Assembly: GCA_947628085.1 (NCBI GenBank)
Contig: CANQYM010000012.1
Location: forward strand, 1-39,980
Direction of reading: 5' to 3'
From: an uncultured Clostridia bacterium
Lineage (GTDB): Bacteria; Bacillota; Clostridia; TANB77; CAG-508
Length of the DNA: 39,980 nucleotides
Shown here piece after piece: positions 31,804-39,980 of the stretch. The first letter of the stretch is position 1. Each line of letters opens with the position of its first letter. The translations under genes and the position numbers were made by a program. The notes under the pieces were generated by a model, which had not been told where the DNA came from, ran no database searches, and saw only the letters and a program-made list of their open reading frames with translations.

Positions 31804-33756
31804 ATGAAGCATATAGAAAAAGAAAAGTTAAAAAGAATAATAATTTCTATAATAATTGCAATAATTTTAGAAGTGTTTTTATGTAATTATCCTGCTTTTA
31901 GAACATTGTTAGTAGGTAGCAGAAATATTAAAGCAAATTTCAAGTTTGAAAATAATAAAATTACTATTTCAGATATTAATAACCGTGTTACAAGTGTATA
32001 TATAAACTATAAAAATGAACTAACAGATAAAATAACATATAATTTAAATTTTAAAGCAGAAGAAACAAGCGACATTATTAAATTAAAACCAAAAGTTATT
32101 TTAGAAAATGAAAAGCAATATATAAATTTAGATACACACTCAAAAGCACAAAAAATAGAAATTAATTTAGAAACTGAAAATGAATTAGAAATTGAAAGCA
32201 TTATTTTAAATCATATTAATTTTAAAATAAACTTTTTAAGAATGTTTTTAATTTTCTTAGCCTCTGTATTTGTTATAAAAATAACAGATGGAAGCATTTT
32301 TAAAAAGCTATATGATAAAGAAAGTAAATTCCAAAACAGAATTTTTTTACTAAATCTATTAGTTTTCTTTGGATTTATAGCAATTTATAATATATATCAA
32401 TATAATTTTGATACTTTAACAGTAAAGCCAGAAGATATAAATAGGGAAGACTCAATTCTTATGCAAACAGAAGCCTTTATGCATGGGCAAGTTCCATTGC
32501 TTGAAGAAGCAACTCCGGAACTTAAAGAAATGGAAAATCCTTATGATCACGTAAAAAGAAACAGTGAAGGAATAAAATATTTATATGATGTTGCATACTA
32601 TAACGGAAATTATTACAACTATTTTGGCGTGGCACCAATAATTACAAGTATTTTGCCATTTAGAGCTATAACTGGAATGTATTTGCATACATATTTATTC
32701 AATTTAATTTATATTTTGGGAACATTTATTGCATTATATTTTTTATATAAAAAATTGGTAGAAAAATATATTAAAAAAATATCTTTAGCAAACTTTTACT
32801 TAGGATTTTATGCAATAATTTTTGGAGCAAATATTATAACTCTTATAAGAGGTGCAAAATATGATATTGTAGTATCTTCTGGAATATTCTTTTTACTTTT
32901 TGCAATGAATTTAAGTATGTCTATAAATAGCTCTAAATTTAAACATTTGAAATTAATTTTACTAGGCTTATCAACAGGATTAATAGTATTATCAAAGCCA
33001 AACCTAATTGTATACTATCCAATTGTTTTATATTTATTTTTAATAAATATAAAACAAGAAGATTTAAAGGGTAAAATAAAAGATTTTGTATTTGTTTGCA
33101 TTCCACTTGGAATTTTAGCTATTTTCCAAATGATATTTAATTACTTAAGATTCGATAACATTTTAGAATTTGGAGCGAAATATCAACTAACAAGCTTTAA
33201 TATGATTTATTGTATGCAACTTACTTTTGGAAAATTGTTTGCTGGAATTATAGAATACATATTCAGAATTCCAACAATAAATCCACTAGAATTCCCATTT
33301 GTGCTTATAAATACAAATACAAGTATTGTAACAGTAAATGAAATTTGTTATGAAAATAGATTAATAGGATTAATTGCAATACCTATTATTTGGGGGCTTA
33401 TATTTACAAAAAATATATTAAAAAAAGAGCAAAGCAATGAATTTAAAAATTTTATAAAAGTATGTATTATAACAAGCATTATTTCAATGCTAATAAATTC
33501 AATAGCTGGTGGAATTTGCGAAGTTTATGCGATAGATTTTAAATTAATTTTATGTATTTGTGCAATTTTACTTCTATTTAAATTAGTGGAAAAAAGCAAA
33601 GATGAGGAAATGATAAATAAAGTATTTTTAATGTTATGCATTGCAACAATTTTAATAATGATACCTATTAGCTTTACATCAGAAGCAAACTTTTTAACAG
33701 ATTTAAGAAGTTTTATAACAGTGTATTTAAAAAATATGTTTGAATTTTGGAAATAA
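31804..33756 (+). CDS. Polytopic membrane protein, GT-C glycosyltransferase-like
   Basis: A 650-aa membrane protein. An N-terminal segment (residues about 10-30) is followed by an extracytoplasmic domain of about 110 residues, then about 12 membrane segments. A conserved-looking loop (YDHVKRNSEGIKYLYDVAYYNGNYYNYFGVAP) carries acidic and aromatic residues as in GT-C enzymes that use lipid-linked sugars. No specific family was recognised with confidence. It lies 28 nt downstream of the ttcA-like gene and may be in its operon. The next gene starts 90 nt later. Confidence 0.6.
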   Translation: MKHIEKEKLKRIIISIIIAIILEVFLCNYPAFRTLLVGSRNIKANFKFENNKITISDINNRVTSVYINYKNELTDKITYNLNFKAEETSDIIKLKPKVILENEKQYINLDTHSKAQKIEINLETENELEIESIILNHINFKINFLRMFLIFLASVFVIKITDGSIFKKLYDKESKFQNRIFLLNLLVFFGFIAIYNIYQYNFDTLTVKPEDINREDSILMQTEAFMHGQVPLLEEATPELKEMENPYDHVKRNSEGIKYLYDVAYYNGNYYNYFGVAPIITSILPFRAITGMYLHTYLFNLIYILGTFIALYFLYKKLVEKYIKKISLANFYLGFYAIIFGANIITLIRGAKYDIVVSSGIFFLLFAMNLSMSINSSKFKHLKLILLGLSTGLIVLSKPNLIVYYPIVLYLFLINIKQEDLKGKIKDFVFVCIPLGILAIFQMIFNYLRFDNILEFGAKYQLTSFNMIYCMQLTFGKLFAGIIEYIFRIPTINPLEFPFVLINTNTSIVTVNEICYENRLIGLIAIPIIWGLIFTKNILKKEQSNEFKNFIKVCIITSIISMLINSIAGGICEVYAIDFKLILCICAILLLFKLVEKSKDEEMINKVFLMLCIATILIMIPISFTSEANFLTDLRSFITVYLKNMFEFWK

Positions 33757-33845
33757 ATTTAAAAAAGTATTGAAAAAATAAAAGCGGTAATATAAAATAT
33801 TAAAAAATACATAATCAATGAAATGATTAGAAAGAGGTAAAAAAT

Positions 33846-34418
33846 ATGAAATTTATTTTAAAAAATTTGCTATTATTTGTAGTAATAACAATACTTATAT
33901 TTTTTGCATTTACCACAAAAACATTTTATAGTTATTGTAAAGAAAATCAGTTAAAAATGTTTTGCCCAAACGGATACGGCGGGATACCTCAAGAACAAAC
34001 TGAAAATTTAGATGAGCCTACTATAAGAAGTTTAGGCACAGCAATTTCAGGAATGACAGATTTAGCTCAAGATGATTCATCAGATAAGTATGATGCAAAC
34101 GGATATGCATTATGGACACTAAAACAAATTGATGTTTTTGAAATAACACAATATTATATGCTATCAATCTTTTTAGGACTTTCAATTACATTTGGATATA
34201 ATATTATTTTAAGTGAAAAATTTAATAAAATTTTAAAAGTATTAGTTGGATATGTTTTGCCAGTAGTAATTATGCCAGTGTTATATTTTTTAATTCGTCG
34301 AAATAATGGAGATTTTTTTGAAGTAAATAAATTAATAGAATTTGGCATTATATATACAATAATATTTGCTGTGATGTATATTGTAGAAATAAAATCTAAA
34401 AAAGCTCTCAAAGATTGA
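33846..34418 (+). CDS. Unrecognised 190-aa membrane protein
   Basis: Four hydrophobic segments (about residues 5-24, 103-121, 130-148, 165-183) and one extracytoplasmic loop of about 75 residues between the first two, which contains NGYGGIPQEQ and YDANGYALWTLKQIDVFEI. No family was recognised. GAAAGAGG precedes the ATG by 8 nt. The stop codon lies inside a strong bidirectional terminator, so the last codons double as the terminator stem. It follows the large membrane protein and may work with it. Confidence 0.7.
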   Translation: MKFILKNLLLFVVITILIFFAFTTKTFYSYCKENQLKMFCPNGYGGIPQEQTENLDEPTIRSLGTAISGMTDLAQDDSSDKYDANGYALWTLKQIDVFEITQYYMLSIFLGLSITFGYNIILSEKFNKILKVLVGYVLPVVIMPVLYFLIRRNNGDFFEVNKLIEFGIIYTIIFAVMYIVEIKSKKALKD

Positions 34419-34428
34419 GAGCTTTTTT
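34399..34428. terminator. Bidirectional terminator shared with tRNA-Arg(ACG)
   Basis: AAAAAAGCTCTCA pairs with TGAGAGCTTTTTT around the loop AAGAT. It overlaps the 3' end of the membrane protein gene, and on the minus strand it starts at the last A of the tRNA-Arg CCA. Confidence 0.92.
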
Positions 34429-34504
34429 GGTGCACCAGGAGGAATTCGAATCCCCGACCTCTCGGTTCGTAGCCGAGTGCTCTATCCAGCTAAGCTACTG
34501 GTGC
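34428..34504 (-). tRNA. tRNA-Arg(ACG)
   Basis: A 77-nt cloverleaf: acceptor GCACCAG/CTGGTGC, anticodon stem CTCGG/CCGAG, loop CTACGAA with ACG, T loop GATTCGAATTC, and encoded CCA. Single-gene unit. Confidence 0.97.
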
Positions 34505-34520
34505 ATCTTTAACATAACTA

Positions 34521-34549
34521 ATTATAAACTTGTAAGCTTATTTTGTCAA
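34521..34549 (-). promoter_or_regulatory. Consensus promoter of tRNA-Arg(ACG)
   Basis: On the minus strand TTGACA (34549-34544), 17-nt spacer, TATAAT (34526-34521), 16 nt before the tRNA 5' end. Confidence 0.88.
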
Positions 34550-34567
34550 TAATTTATAGCATTTGAC

Positions 34568-34596
34568 TTGCAAAAAATGGGTTTAATTGTTATGAT
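34568..34596 (+). promoter_or_regulatory. Putative promoter of the DUF5711-CvpA-LCP operon
   Basis: TTGCAA (34568-34573), 17-nt spacer, TATGAT (34591-34596), about 32 nt before the GTG start. Confidence 0.6.
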
Positions 34597-34628
34597 TATA
34601 CTTAAGAAATTTAATAGGTGATAAATAA

Positions 34629-35786
34629 GTGAAAGAAGAAAAATATTCTAAAAAATCAATTTCCAAACTTCTTATTATTATATTTGTTGCTTTTGCTATA
34701 GTTATTATAAGCGCTAGATATGTAACAGATGAGGATTTTAGAGTATATGTAAATACTAAAATATTAAAAAAAGAGGTAAGTGAAGCAACTTTAAATACCA
34801 TTGAACTTGATAGTGATACAAATCCTTCTGTATATGCTTATGATAAATATATAACAATATTTAGGAAAAACAAATTAATAGAATATAATTCAGAAGGCAA
34901 TGTTGATGCAGAATTAGATGTAAATGTTTCTGTTCCACTAGTTTCAACTAACGGAAAGTACATGGCAATAGCAGAAAAAGACGGAACAAGTTTATATTTA
35001 GTTTCTGGAACGAACATTTTATGGAGTACGGAAATTGAAGGAAGTATTTCTAATATAAAAGTGAATAAAAACGGTTATGTAAGCATTGTAATAAAAAATA
35101 CTACTTATAAATCAGTAGTAGCTTTTTTTGATTTATCTGGAACAGAGTTATTTAGAACTTATGTATCTAAAAATTATGTTGTTTGCACAGATATATCACC
35201 AAACAGCAAATATTTAGCTATTGGAGAAGTAGATTATTCTGGAACCATAGTTAAATCTTCTGTAAGAATACTTTCAGTTGAAAATGCTCAAAAAGACCCA
35301 GAAAATTCTTTTATATATACTTATGAGTCAGAAAATGATGAAATTATTACTAATTTAAACTATCAAACAAACGATTATGTAGTATGTATGTTTAATAGTT
35401 ATATACAAAAAGTTACATTAAATTCTAATGAAAGATTATACGATATAAGCTCAGACGATTTATTTATAGATATAAATTTAACAGATAGTGTAGCAGTTGT
35501 GGATAAACAATCTTCAGGACTTTTTTCTTATGAATATGAAATAAACATAATAAATAGTGTTAATAAAACTGCGAGTTTATATATTTTAGATAGTGACTTA
35601 CCAAGAACAATAAATGTTAGCGGAAATAATATAGCTTTAAATTTAGGAAACGAAGTTCGAATTATTGGAAAAAATGGATGGCTTCTTAAAAAATATGTGT
35701 CTAGTAAGCAAATAACAGGACTAGTAATTGGAGATAGTATTGCTGGAATTTTATATAAAAACAAAATTGAAATAATAAATATTTAG
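34629..35786 (+). CDS. DUF5711-like membrane-anchored beta-propeller protein
   Basis: A 385-aa protein with one N-terminal membrane segment (about residues 10-30) and a large extracytoplasmic part built of repeated short beta units (for example NGKYMAIAEKDGTSLYLVSG, NSKYLAIGEVDYSG). This is the look of a PQQ/WD-like propeller, as in DUF5711 proteins. The role is unknown, probably cell-surface. GTG start with AGGTGAT 6 nt upstream. First gene of an operon with the CvpA-like and LCP genes: the next ATG comes 12 nt after the stop. Confidence 0.75.
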   Translation: MKEEKYSKKSISKLLIIIFVAFAIVIISARYVTDEDFRVYVNTKILKKEVSEATLNTIELDSDTNPSVYAYDKYITIFRKNKLIEYNSEGNVDAELDVNVSVPLVSTNGKYMAIAEKDGTSLYLVSGTNILWSTEIEGSISNIKVNKNGYVSIVIKNTTYKSVVAFFDLSGTELFRTYVSKNYVVCTDISPNSKYLAIGEVDYSGTIVKSSVRILSVENAQKDPENSFIYTYESENDEIITNLNYQTNDYVVCMFNSYIQKVTLNSNERLYDISSDDLFIDINLTDSVAVVDKQSSGLFSYEYEINIINSVNKTASLYILDSDLPRTINVSGNNIALNLGNEVRIIGKNGWLLKKYVSSKQITGLVIGDSIAGILYKNKIEIINI

Positions 35787-35798
35787 GAGGAAAGAAAT

Positions 35799-36479
35799 AT
35801 GTCAATTTCTATTAGTGGAGTAATAGTTGATTTAATTATTGTTGCAATAATTGTATCAACATCATATTTATCATATAAAAAGGGATTATCATCTGTTTTA
35901 TATTCAATTATTGCTGTAGTTATATCTATTATGATAATGTTTGCTTTATATAAACCAGTGTCAAATACAATTATTTCTAACACTAATTTAGATGAAAATA
36001 TAGCAAATGGAATAAAAAATGTTTTGCCAGAGGGATTAGTAAACGATGGAGAAACTATCAATGAAAATAGTTCAGAATATTCAAAAGGAAGCACAAAATT
36101 AATAAATGGATATGTACAAGAAGCAATTCAAAAGTCTGAATCAGATGTAGTAGGATATGCTTCATTACAGCTAGCTTATTTCTTGATTAGAATATTAACA
36201 ATGATTATTTTGTATATTGTTTCAAGAATTATTTTAGTAATTATTAGATTTGCAACAAACATAATATCTAATTTGCCTATTATCAAAACTTTTGATAAGG
36301 GTGGAGGCTTAATTTATGGTGTAGTTAAATCTTTTTTAATAGTTTTTGTAATTTTAGCTATACTTTCCGCATTTTCGCCAATAATAAGTTCATGGGGTGT
36401 TATAGGAGCAATAGAAAGATCTTATATTGGAAAAGCTTTATATAATAACAACTTTTTATTAAATTTAATAATGAAATAA
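35799..36479 (+). CDS. CvpA-family membrane protein
   Basis: A 226-aa protein with four membrane segments and an N-terminal pattern (VDLIIVAIIVSTSYLSYKKGLSSVLYSIIAV) typical of CvpA/YshB-like proteins, which are linked to envelope integrity and colicin V production in other bacteria. Segments 1-2 and 3-4 flank a polar loop of about 80 residues (about 60-120). GGAGG lies 8 nt before the ATG. It is the middle gene of the DUF5711-CvpA-LCP operon. Confidence 0.8.
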   Translation: MSISISGVIVDLIIVAIIVSTSYLSYKKGLSSVLYSIIAVVISIMIMFALYKPVSNTIISNTNLDENIANGIKNVLPEGLVNDGETINENSSEYSKGSTKLINGYVQEAIQKSESDVVGYASLQLAYFLIRILTMIILYIVSRIILVIIRFATNIISNLPIIKTFDKGGGLIYGVVKSFLIVFVILAILSAFSPIISSWGVIGAIERSYIGKALYNNNFLLNLIMK

Positions 36480-36509
36480 CACAGTAGTTTAAATAGCGAG
36501 GTGTATTAT

Positions 36510-37667
36510 TTGAATAGAATTAATAATGATGAAAGAAACAAAAAACGAAAGAAATCAAGAGAAAAAATAAAAGAAGAAAAAAGAAAACCAAAAAGAAAAG
36601 CAGAGAAAGAAACCGTTCAAATAAGAAAAAATAAATCTAGTGAAACTAGAAATACAAAAGAAAAAAACAAGAGGAAATCAGAAGAAAATACAACTGTAAA
36701 GTCTAAAGATAAATCAAAGAAAAAGTTTTCTTTATTAGGATTTATATTTAAATTATTTTTAATAATTATAATAATACTTGGAATTTGTGGTGGAATTTTT
36801 TACTATAAAGTTCAAGAAAATGGCGGTGGAATTAGAGGAGCTTTAATTACAATTTTAGGATTATCAACAGAAGAAGTGGAAAACTTAGACACAATTAATA
36901 TTCTTTTATTAGGTGTAAGTAAAGATATAGATTCTACTCTTACAGACACAATAATTGTGTGCTCATATAATCCTAAAAGCCAGTCAGCATATATGCTTTC
37001 TATTCCAAGAGATACTTTCATTGGGAATAATAAAAACAGCCCAAAAGGAACAGACAAAATTAATTCATTATATGCTAAAAGCCCAGAAAAATTGTTAAAA
37101 AAAGTTTCTGAAATAACTGGAATAGATTTAGACTATTATATGGTAATAAATAATACAGCTTTAATAGATATAGTAAATATTATAGGCTCAATAGATTTTG
37201 AAGTGCCAATAGATATGGACTATGATGACCCAACACAAGATTTGCATATACACTTAAAAAAAGGAATGCAAAAAATAGATGGGGAAAAGGCAGAACAACT
37301 ATTGAGATTTAGGCATAATAATGACGGTTCTTCATATCCAGCTGAATATGGAGACAATGATTTTGGAAGAATGAAAACTCAAAGAGCATTTATTACAGAA
37401 ACATTAAAGCAAACTTTAGTAATTGAAAATATTACAAAAGCAAAAGCTATTTTAAATTCAGTTCTAGACAATGTTGAAACAAACATGAATATAAAAGAAG
37501 AGCTTTTCCCATATATTCCAGTAGCAGTTGAATTTGATGTGAATTCTATAATAAGTGAGCAATTACCAGGAGAATCACAAAAGTTAAATGATTTATGGTT
37601 TTTCGTTCATTATAAAAATGAAACTAAAAAGTTAGTAAATGAATTAGAGGGAAGAATTAGTAAATAA
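36510..37667 (+). CDS. LytR-CpsA-Psr (LCP) family cell-wall polymer ligase
   Basis: LCP proteins attach teichoic acids or polysaccharides to peptidoglycan outside the membrane. The 385-aa product has a Lys/Glu/Arg-rich cytoplasmic tail of about 70 residues, one membrane segment (about 74-98), and the LCP domain with NILLLGVSKD, DTIIVCSYNP, MLSIPRDTFIG, LLRFRHNNDG and DFGRMKTQRAFI, which hold the Arg and Asp residues that bind the polyprenyl pyrophosphate. The TTG start at 36510 has GAGGTG 6 nt upstream; a GTG at 36501 lies inside that site. Last gene of its operon, followed by a terminator. Confidence 0.93.
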   Translation: MNRINNDERNKKRKKSREKIKEEKRKPKRKAEKETVQIRKNKSSETRNTKEKNKRKSEENTTVKSKDKSKKKFSLLGFIFKLFLIIIIILGICGGIFYYKVQENGGGIRGALITILGLSTEEVENLDTINILLLGVSKDIDSTLTDTIIVCSYNPKSQSAYMLSIPRDTFIGNNKNSPKGTDKINSLYAKSPEKLLKKVSEITGIDLDYYMVINNTALIDIVNIIGSIDFEVPIDMDYDDPTQDLHIHLKKGMQKIDGEKAEQLLRFRHNNDGSSYPAEYGDNDFGRMKTQRAFITETLKQTLVIENITKAKAILNSVLDNVETNMNIKEELFPYIPVAVEFDVNSIISEQLPGESQKLNDLWFFVHYKNETKKLVNELEGRISK

Positions 37668-37671
37668 AATT

Positions 37672-37707
37672 AAAAAAAGACTTGCTTTTTTAAAGGCAAG
37701 TCTTTAT
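37672..37707. terminator. Bidirectional terminator between the LCP and DD-carboxypeptidase genes
   Basis: AAAGACTTGC (37676-37685) pairs with GCAAGTCTTT (37696-37705), with an A run before and a T-rich tail after. Confidence 0.82.
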
Positions 37708-37723
37708 AATATGTGTTACTAAA

Positions 37724-39031
37724 TTATCTTCTCGATTTTCTTTTTTTCTTTCTACCTTTTCTAGAAACAATCATAGAAAGCATAAGCAATGTAAATCCAA
37801 CTATAAGTAAAATAATGCTAATATCTAGTTTTTGCTCAACATCAGACTCTGCTAATAGTTTTGTTTCATATTCTAATCCATCTACATTGTATTTAGCAGT
37901 TCCTAAAACAGTTCCAGCAGTAATTGGTGCAAATATGTTTTCTTCAAGAGTTATTTCAGGTGAAATTGTAGATAAATCAGTGCTTTTGCTGTGAAAAGCA
38001 GTTTGAGTTTCTTCAGCAACTAAATTTAAATTTCTTGTTTCTTTAGTTCCATTTTCAATTTCTATTGTAGTAACTGGTGTATTTTTTTCTATAATGTTAT
38101 CATAACTATAATTTTCATATCCATATTCAAATAATGTTTTAGTATCAACAAATCTAGCATTTAAACCATTACTAGTAGTTCCGCCATTTAATATTACAGC
38201 TATTAATTCTATATTATTTTTTGAGCTTTCTGCAACTAAGCAATTTCCTGCTTGAGAAGTATGTCCTGTTTTAATTCCAATAGTTGGTTCATAATAATAA
38301 TTTTTATTTTTAGGGTCTATTAAAGCATTTGAAGTATGCAAAACTCTGTCTTCATTGGGATATTTATTAGTAGCAGGAAGAGTATATTCTGTTTTTGAAA
38401 CTATGCTTTTAAAAGTTTCATTTTGCATTGCATATTTTCCCATAAGATATAAATCATAAGCTGTTGAATAGTGGTCATCACTATGTATTCCATTAGGATT
38501 TACAAAATGCGTATTTGTACATCCAATTTCTTTTGCTTTTTTATTCATCATATCAGAAAATCCCTGAACAGATCCACCAACATGTTCTGCTAAAACAAAA
38601 GCGGCATCATTTGCAGATGGAATTAATAAAGCATGTAGCAAATCATTTACAGACATTTCTTCACCAACTTGCAAATTGCAAGTAACATATCCTGAAGGAA
38701 TATTGGATAATGCAGATTCTGATACAGTTGCCATTTCTGAAAGGTCGCAATTTTCCAAAACTACAATAGCAGTTAAAATTTTTGTGGTGCTTGCAGGGTA
38801 CATCACTTTATCTGCATTCTTCTCAAAAAGCACTTTTCCAGTATTAACTTCAACAAGTAAAGCAGCTTCTGAATTTAAATCTAATTCATTTGCAGATGAA
38901 AGATTGCTTTCATCTGTTAAAAGGTTATTTTCTTCTGCAAATGCAAGAGGACAGGTTAGCATTAAAGTTATGAGAAAAGTTAATATTATTAATCTTTTAA
39001 ATTTAAGAGAATTGTTTTTTTGAAAATGCAT
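37724..39031 (-). CDS. D-alanyl-D-alanine carboxypeptidase (S11, DacF/PBP5-like)
   Basis: A 435-aa exported penicillin-binding protein that trims the terminal D-Ala of peptidoglycan stem peptides. It has a signal peptide (RLIILTFLITLMLTCPLAFA), the SxxK motif in MYPASTTK, SxN in IPSANDAA and KTG in IKTGHTSQAG, then the PBP5-like C-terminal domain. Unlike E. coli PBP5 it ends in a membrane segment (ISIILLIVGFTLLMLSMIV) followed by a strongly basic tail (RKGRKKKRKSRR). DacF in sporulation is one candidate; the vegetative DacA type is the other. AAGGAG precedes the ATG. Single gene, divergent from comEA. Confidence 0.93.
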   Translation of the reverse strand: MHFQKNNSLKFKRLIILTFLITLMLTCPLAFAEENNLLTDESNLSSANELDLNSEAALLVEVNTGKVLFEKNADKVMYPASTTKILTAIVVLENCDLSEMATVSESALSNIPSGYVTCNLQVGEEMSVNDLLHALLIPSANDAAFVLAEHVGGSVQGFSDMMNKKAKEIGCTNTHFVNPNGIHSDDHYSTAYDLYLMGKYAMQNETFKSIVSKTEYTLPATNKYPNEDRVLHTSNALIDPKNKNYYYEPTIGIKTGHTSQAGNCLVAESSKNNIELIAVILNGGTTSNGLNARFVDTKTLFEYGYENYSYDNIIEKNTPVTTIEIENGTKETRNLNLVAEETQTAFHSKSTDLSTISPEITLEENIFAPITAGTVLGTAKYNVDGLEYETKLLAESDVEQKLDISIILLIVGFTLLMLSMIVSRKGRKKKRKSRR

Positions 39032-39202
39032 TATTTTCTCCTTGAAAATTTTATAATTTAAAAAAATATATCAAGGGAATCATATATCAAATGAGAATAA
39101 AGTTCAAGACGAAGTTTAATTTGTAATATTAATTTTTATGGATAAGCAAACGATAAAATAAAGTAAGGCATATGAATAAAAGTATAGAAGGAGATGTTGT
39201 TT

Positions 39203-39868
39203 ATGGAAAATAAAAAAGAAATAATAAAAATAGTAGCTATATTAATAGTTGTAGCTATAATTGTAATATATAATTTTGTATTTAAAGAGAAAGAAGAATA
39301 TGATTATGAGAATATTGTTTTAGCGGATGAGAGCGTGGCTAAAGATACAAATGAAGCTAATAAAGAAAATAATAATACAGATAGCAGTGAAAGTGAAGAA
39401 ATGAACAAAATAAAAGTATATGTTATAGGAGAAGTAAAATCTCCAGGAGTTGTTAAATTAGAAGAGGGTGCTAGAATTGAAGACGCTATTATTTTAGCAG
39501 GTGGAACCACAGATAAATCAGATTTAAGCAAAATAAATTTGGCATATATGTTAGAAGATGGGCAAAAACTTTATGTGCCAAGTATAGAAGAAAATTTTAA
39601 TGGAGAATATATAAGTGCTGAGAATGGAGAAGGAATAATTGAAAATACAGGTGAAAAAGGTGATTCAAAAAATAAAATAATTAATATAAACACAGCAGAT
39701 GTGTCAGAACTTTGTGATTTACCTGGTGTAGGAGAGGCATTAGCTGAAAGAATTGTTACATATAGAGAGGAGAATGGAAAATTTAAAAATATAGAAGATT
39801 TGAAAAATGTAAGCGGAATTGGAGATAAAAAGTTTGAAAGTTTAAAAGAATTCATAAAGGTAAAATAA
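39203..39868 (+). CDS. comEA: ComEA-type competence DNA-binding protein
   Basis: A 221-aa membrane-anchored DNA receptor for transformation. One N-terminal membrane segment (about residues 8-26), an acidic linker, an SLBB domain (IKVYVIGEVKSPGVVKLEEG, about 70-130) and a C-terminal double helix-hairpin-helix (ININTADVSELCDLPGVGEA, NVSGIGDKKFESLKEFI). AGAAGGAG lies 9 nt before ATG 39203; an ATG at 39194 abuts that site and is less likely. No comEC is visible in the remaining 112 nt of the window, which contain only a short hairpin. Confidence 0.92.
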   Translation: MENKKEIIKIVAILIVVAIIVIYNFVFKEKEEYDYENIVLADESVAKDTNEANKENNNTDSSESEEMNKIKVYVIGEVKSPGVVKLEEGARIEDAIILAGGTTDKSDLSKINLAYMLEDGQKLYVPSIEENFNGEYISAENGEGIIENTGEKGDSKNKIININTADVSELCDLPGVGEALAERIVTYREENGKFKNIEDLKNVSGIGDKKFESLKEFIKVK

Positions 39869-39930
39869 ATTGATAATAAAATATATTTAGAATCGCCAAT
39901 TTTAAGAGACTATAGAAAAAGTTGTGTAAA

Positions 39931-39948
39931 TCGGAAATCCTTCCGATA
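39931..39948 (+). repeat. Short hairpin downstream of comEA
   Basis: ATCGGAA (39931-39937) pairs with TTCCGAT (39942-39948) around loop ATCC. The next T run is more than 10 nt away, so it is a weak terminator candidate or part of a feature cut off by the window end. Confidence 0.4.
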
Positions 39949-39980
39949 GATAACTGAAATTTTTTAAATAATTTTTTCAA

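Overview
The window comes from a very AT-rich, low-GC Gram-positive genome. The best fit is an endospore-forming member of the Clostridia (Bacillota), probably an uncultured gut-type lineage. Supporting signs are SpoIIR, consensus sigma-A promoters (TTGACA-17-TATAAT), strong Shine-Dalgarno (SD) sequences, frequent TTG/GTG starts, rho-independent terminators at most gene ends, and envelope genes typical of Firmicutes (MurA, LCP, VanW-type, D-Ala-D-Ala carboxypeptidase). No phage, insertion sequence transposase or CRISPR array is seen.

Layout. 1-3798: YkpA-type ABC-F ATPase (5' end cut by the window) and Tex. 3842-4345: GC-rich island 1, with its own promoter, a 64-codon ORF, many hairpins and a terminator. 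4343-7369 (minus): yycJ-like hydrolase, murA, a 160-bp near-perfect palindromic element, spoIIR. 7627-11209: an unrecognised small protein and a 986-aa fusion of a UDP-sugar pyrophosphorylase with a phosphohexomutase. 11357-11954: GC-rich island 2, encoding a 128-aa orphan protein. 11981-13141: a cytoplasmic transglutaminase-like protein. 13226-13896: a tRNA operon (Lys, Glu, Thr) whose tRNA-Thr(UGU) is split by a 239-nt group I intron. 13975-25450: membrane glucosyltransferase, SDR reductase, starch-binding-type module, XRE/S24 repressor, VanW/G5 protein, DUF975 protein, HtrA protease, DJ-1 protein, a frameshifted sirtuin and a large membrane protein. 25507-28690: an operon of two unrecognised proteins plus a short formate/nitrite-type transporter. 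28794-29688: a truncated sigma factor beside a DUF2442/DUF4160 toxin-antitoxin-like pair. 29866-34504: tRNA-Pro, tRNA-Arg(UCU), the tRNA-modification genes tcdA and ttcA, two membrane proteins and tRNA-Arg(ACG). 34568-39868: DUF5711-CvpA-LCP operon, convergent DD-carboxypeptidase, and ComEA.

How genes relate. Several products act in envelope assembly and sporulation (MurA, LCP, VanW/G5, DD-carboxypeptidase, SpoIIR, GT-C type membrane proteins). A second group acts on RNA and translation (ABC-F, Tex, TcdA, TtcA, six tRNAs). The items most likely to be new are the self-splicing-type intron inside tRNA-Thr(UGU), placed directly 3' of the anticodon, and the two GC-rich islands. Both islands have AT-rich host-style promoters and strong terminators but base composition and codon choice unlike everything around them. 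Island 1 also looks like a structured RNA.

Most assignments rest on family motifs read by eye. Residue numbers use the start codon chosen here. No database search was possible.
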